Shown here piece after piece: positions 61,739 to 64,000 of a DNA stretch of 64,000 nucleotides. The position numbers and the translations under genes were made by a program. Source of the stretch: Bacillota bacterium. Lineage in GTDB: Bacteria; Bacillota; Clostridia; DSM-8532. The notes under the pieces are model-generated. The model did no database searches and was not told the origin of the DNA. It saw only the letters and a program-made list of their open reading frames with translations. The stretch lies in NCBI GenBank assembly GCA_023411795.1, contig JAEYOK010000008.1, positions 13,350 through 77,349 on the forward strand. Reading direction: 5' to 3'. Within the stretch, counting starts at the first letter, position 1, and every line of letters starts with the position of its first letter.

Positions 61739-61772
61739 AAAAAATCCGCCTGCGTTTACCTGCAAGCGGATT
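61739..61772 (-). terminator. rho-independent terminator
   Basis: AATCCGC...GCGGATT stem (with internal TGC/GCA pairs) followed by T-run on the minus strand, 28 bases after the stop of the duplicated-domain protein. Confidence 0.82.
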
Positions 61773-61800
61773 GACTATCACCAGGATTTTATGGCAAGAT

Positions 61801-62517
61801 TTACTTTGTTGTTAAATAGCACTCCACCAGCTTTATATATTGACCGTCTTTAATGGTGACATATTTTTCAGCTGTGAAATTATCATTGGACACAATGCTT
61901 TCTAAAACACCTTTTGAGTCCTTTGCCACTTCAATATAGGAACCAACAGTTCCTGTAGAAACCGCCTTGTACTCTCCTGCCGCAATATCTCTTCCAACCT
62001 TGTACATACCCTCCGAATATTTATTATCCTTAGCACTTAACTTAGGAGCTTTGTCAATAGGGTACATGGTCGAATACCTTATTTCAATATACTGCCCGTC
62101 CGATACGGTAATATATCGGGTGCCTTTAAAATTATCATTGGATATAATACTCTCTAAGGTACCACTGCTATCCTTGGTAACCTGATAGTAAGAAAGCGTA
62201 TTACTCTCTGCAAATATGACATATTCTCCGGCTGTAATATCGGTGCCCACCTTGTACATGCCTGCATCAACCTTGTTGTTTCCGGTCATTGCAGTCGTTG
62301 TTGGGGAAGGTGTAACGGTAAGGCTAGGGGATGGGGTAATCGTAGGTGTTTGTGTTCGGTTTGAAGACGGTGTAGTTGTTAGAACGGTAAGCGGACTGGT
62401 GGGTGATGGTGACCCGTTTGGACCTCTATTATTGCCCATACTAGATAGTATTATCACCAAAAGGGCTAAAACTATTAGCCAGAACCACCATTTCTTAAAA
62501 ATCGACTTTCCTTGCAT
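61801..62517 (-). CDS. membrane-anchored protein with a duplicated domain of unknown function
   Basis: 238 residues: one N-terminal helix (about 10-28, WWFWLIVLALLVIILSS), a Thr/Ser/Pro-rich linker (about 35-80) and two tandem copies of a beta-rich unit of about 65 residues, starting GMYKVGTDITAGEYV and GMYKVGRDIAAGEYK, each with LESI(I/V)SNDNF and DGQYI near the end. The topology places the repeats outside the cell. The unit recurs in Firmicutes surface proteins as far as I recall, without known function. GAGGAGG precedes ATG 62517. Confidence 0.8.
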   Translation of the reverse strand: MQGKSIFKKWWFWLIVLALLVIILSSMGNNRGPNGSPSPTSPLTVLTTTPSSNRTQTPTITPSPSLTVTPSPTTTAMTGNNKVDAGMYKVGTDITAGEYVIFAESNTLSYYQVTKDSSGTLESIISNDNFKGTRYITVSDGQYIEIRYSTMYPIDKAPKLSAKDNKYSEGMYKVGRDIAAGEYKAVSTGTVGSYIEVAKDSKGVLESIVSNDNFTAEKYVTIKDGQYIKLVECYLTTK

Positions 62518-62719
62518 ACAAGTCCTCCTCATTCAGTTTAGTCCGATCTAGCTTAACCAAGATTACCATTATTAATCAGCCTTAATTCTTCTGATTGAAA
62601 TGCCATTATTATAACGTCCCTTGTCCCACTCTTGTATTAACTTCGTAAAAAATATAATATAGACATATCAGCATTAGTACAGCAGAAATTATTCTTTAGT
62701 TGCACAAAGGAGAGAGCAC

Positions 62720-63874
62720 ATGGAATATCGTCATTTTGGCAAGCTAAATCTCAAACCTTCAGTATTGGGTTTTGGTGTGATGCGCATGCCTGTTAAAGAA
62801 GGTAAGTATGACCAGATTAACACTGAGGAAGCAATTCGAATGATTCGCTATGCAATAGATAATGGTGTTAATTATGTTGACACAGCATGGGGTTATCATG
62901 ACGGGCAATCGGAACCCCTGGTAGGTCAAGCCTTAAAAGATGGTTATCGTGAAAGGGTCATGCTTGCAACTAAGAATCCGACATGGCTCATTAAAAAGAC
63001 CGAGGACTGGGACTATTATCTTGATAAGCAGCTTGAAAGGCTTCAGACAGATCAAATTGATTTTTATCTCCAGCATGCACTAGATAGAAATGGCTGGGAA
63101 AAGTATAAAAAGCTTGGTTTATGGGAAAAAGCCATGGACGCAAAAAAAGCCGGCAAGATAAAATATATCGGATTTAGTTTCCATGATGGTTATGAGGTAT
63201 TTGCTGATATTCTTGATACATATGATTGGGACTTTTGTCAGATCCAGTTGAACTATCTTGACACTGATTATCAAGCAGGGCTGAAAGGGCTTGAAAAAGC
63301 TGCTGCTAAAAACATAGGTGTGGTTATTATGGAACCCTTACGCGGAGGGCGTCTGACAGGAGGTCACCCCAATGACATCTTAAATAAGATGGAATCTTAC
63401 CCCGTGAAGCGTAAACCCGTGGACTGGGCTTTGAGATGGGTTGCCAACCTACCCGGTGTCTCCACCATCCTTTCAGGTATGAGTACCTTTGAACAGGTGG
63501 AAGAAAACATCAAGCTTTGTAATTCTCCTGAAATGGGTCCCAATAAAATGAGGGAAGAAGAAGTAAATTTCATTACTGAGCTGGCTAATGAATGGAAATC
63601 CAAGAAACAAATCGGTTGCACAGGTTGTAATTACTGTATGCCCTGCCCCAATGGTGTTAATATACCCGGTTGCTTCAGTATATATAACTTCTTCCATTCT
63701 ACTAACCCAGATTCAGAGGATAAAGCCCGAAAGGATTACAAAGAGCTGGCCACAAATAGTAACGATGCAGCCCATTGTGTGGAATGTGGTTTATGTGAAG
63801 GAGCTTGTCCACAGCATTTGCCCATAATAGAAACGCTGAAGATAATAAATAAAGAACAAAAACCTAAAGATTAA
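62720..63874 (+). CDS. aldo/keto reductase with C-terminal ferredoxin-like domain
   Basis: 384 residues. An AKR barrel (1-280) with GFGVMRMP, NYVDTAWGYHDGQSE (catalytic Tyr/Asp region), YLQHALDRNGWEKY (His), and VIMEPLRGG. The C-terminal extension (about 290-380) has GCTGCNYCMPCPNGVNIP and CVECGLCEGACPQ, ligands for one or two [4Fe-4S] clusters. Such AKR-ferredoxin proteins are common in anaerobes; the substrate is unknown. AAAGGAG precedes ATG 62720. A group II intron 3' end abuts its stop codon. Confidence 0.92.
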   Translation: MEYRHFGKLNLKPSVLGFGVMRMPVKEGKYDQINTEEAIRMIRYAIDNGVNYVDTAWGYHDGQSEPLVGQALKDGYRERVMLATKNPTWLIKKTEDWDYYLDKQLERLQTDQIDFYLQHALDRNGWEKYKKLGLWEKAMDAKKAGKIKYIGFSFHDGYEVFADILDTYDWDFCQIQLNYLDTDYQAGLKGLEKAAAKNIGVVIMEPLRGGRLTGGHPNDILNKMESYPVKRKPVDWALRWVANLPGVSTILSGMSTFEQVEENIKLCNSPEMGPNKMREEEVNFITELANEWKSKKQIGCTGCNYCMPCPNGVNIPGCFSIYNFFHSTNPDSEDKARKDYKELATNSNDAAHCVECGLCEGACPQHLPIIETLKIINKEQKPKD

Positions 63875-64000
63875 ATCGAGTAGAAGGCGGTGATTAGCCG
63901 CCGTCCTCTCACAGCACCGTGCGTACCGTTCGGTACACGGCGCTTTCAATAGTTGATGTGCACAGACTGATATGCAGAGGCTAAATCATAAAAGCCCGCG
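63875..64000 (-). mobile_element. 3' end of a group II intron (domains V and VI), body beyond the window
   Basis: Read on the minus strand. Domain V at about 63947-63911 has a 9-bp lower stem AGCGCCGTG/CACGGTGCT with the AGC triad, a 2-nt bulge and an upper stem GTACC-GAAC-GGTAC. Domain VI at about 63910-63877 has GGCGG...CCGCC and an unpaired A in TTCTACTC as possible branch point. The intron would end near CTACTCGAT, next to the aldo/keto reductase stop. Any reverse transcriptase lies right of 64000. Confidence 0.75.

Overview
This 64 kb window comes from a low-GC, spore-forming, probably anaerobic member of the Clostridia. The evidence is an alpha/beta-type small acid-soluble spore protein, a CotA-like spore-coat multicopper oxidase, a DUF3794 spore-type protein, S-layer-homology proteins, the rpsO-pnp, smc-ftsY and addB-addA gene pairs in Firmicutes style, an [FeFe]-hydrogenase-type protein, frequent GTG/TTG starts preceded by strong AGGAGG-type ribosome binding sites, and AT-rich spacers. 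No rRNA, tRNA, CRISPR array or prophage was seen. The only mobile DNA recognised is the 3' end of a group II intron at the right edge and small dispersed repeats.

Layout. 1-24.7 kb is almost entirely minus strand and mostly housekeeping: serA with a tandem glycine riboswitch and a LUD protein, rimO-pgsA, rpsO, pnp, smc-ftsY, two transglutaminase-like secreted proteins, a GntR regulator with citrate synthase, and aconitase-isocitrate dehydrogenase-HAD phosphatase. The last two operons give the oxidative TCA branch to 2-oxoglutarate. 24.9-28 kb is a plus-strand thiol/sulfur redox module: thioredoxin, a Crp/Fnr regulator and a CoA-disulfide-reductase/rhodanese fusion. The first and last genes share a 15-bp operator-like motif placed about -41 from possible -10 boxes. 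28-34.7 kb holds a DUF3794 protein, two tiny orphan proteins, a ketopantoate-reductase-like enzyme, an S-layer M13 metallopeptidase, a PH-domain protein and a glycosyltransferase. 34.8-39.2 kb has a DUF47-Pit phosphate transport pair behind a five-copy PhoP-box-like array, a DMT-type membrane protein and an acyl-CoA synthetase. 39.4-49.4 kb is accessory: a membrane diguanylate cyclase, a variant [FeFe]-hydrogenase-like protein, the multicopper oxidase, a FAD-Rieske oxidoreductase, cardiolipin synthase, spore proteins and an E2-like protein lacking its catalytic His. 49.5-59.7 kb carries TrkH-TrkA potassium uptake and AddAB recombination nuclease. 59.8-64 kb has a polysaccharide deacetylase, a small P-loop kinase, a protein with a duplicated unknown domain, an aldo/keto reductase with ferredoxin-like tail, and the intron end.

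Most notable are the shared operator of the thiol-redox module, the glycine riboswitch upstream of serA, the PhoP-box-like array upstream of pit, a three-copy MITE-like repeat family, and small genes of 34, 37 and 61 codons. All family calls are from sequence reading alone; no database search was run.
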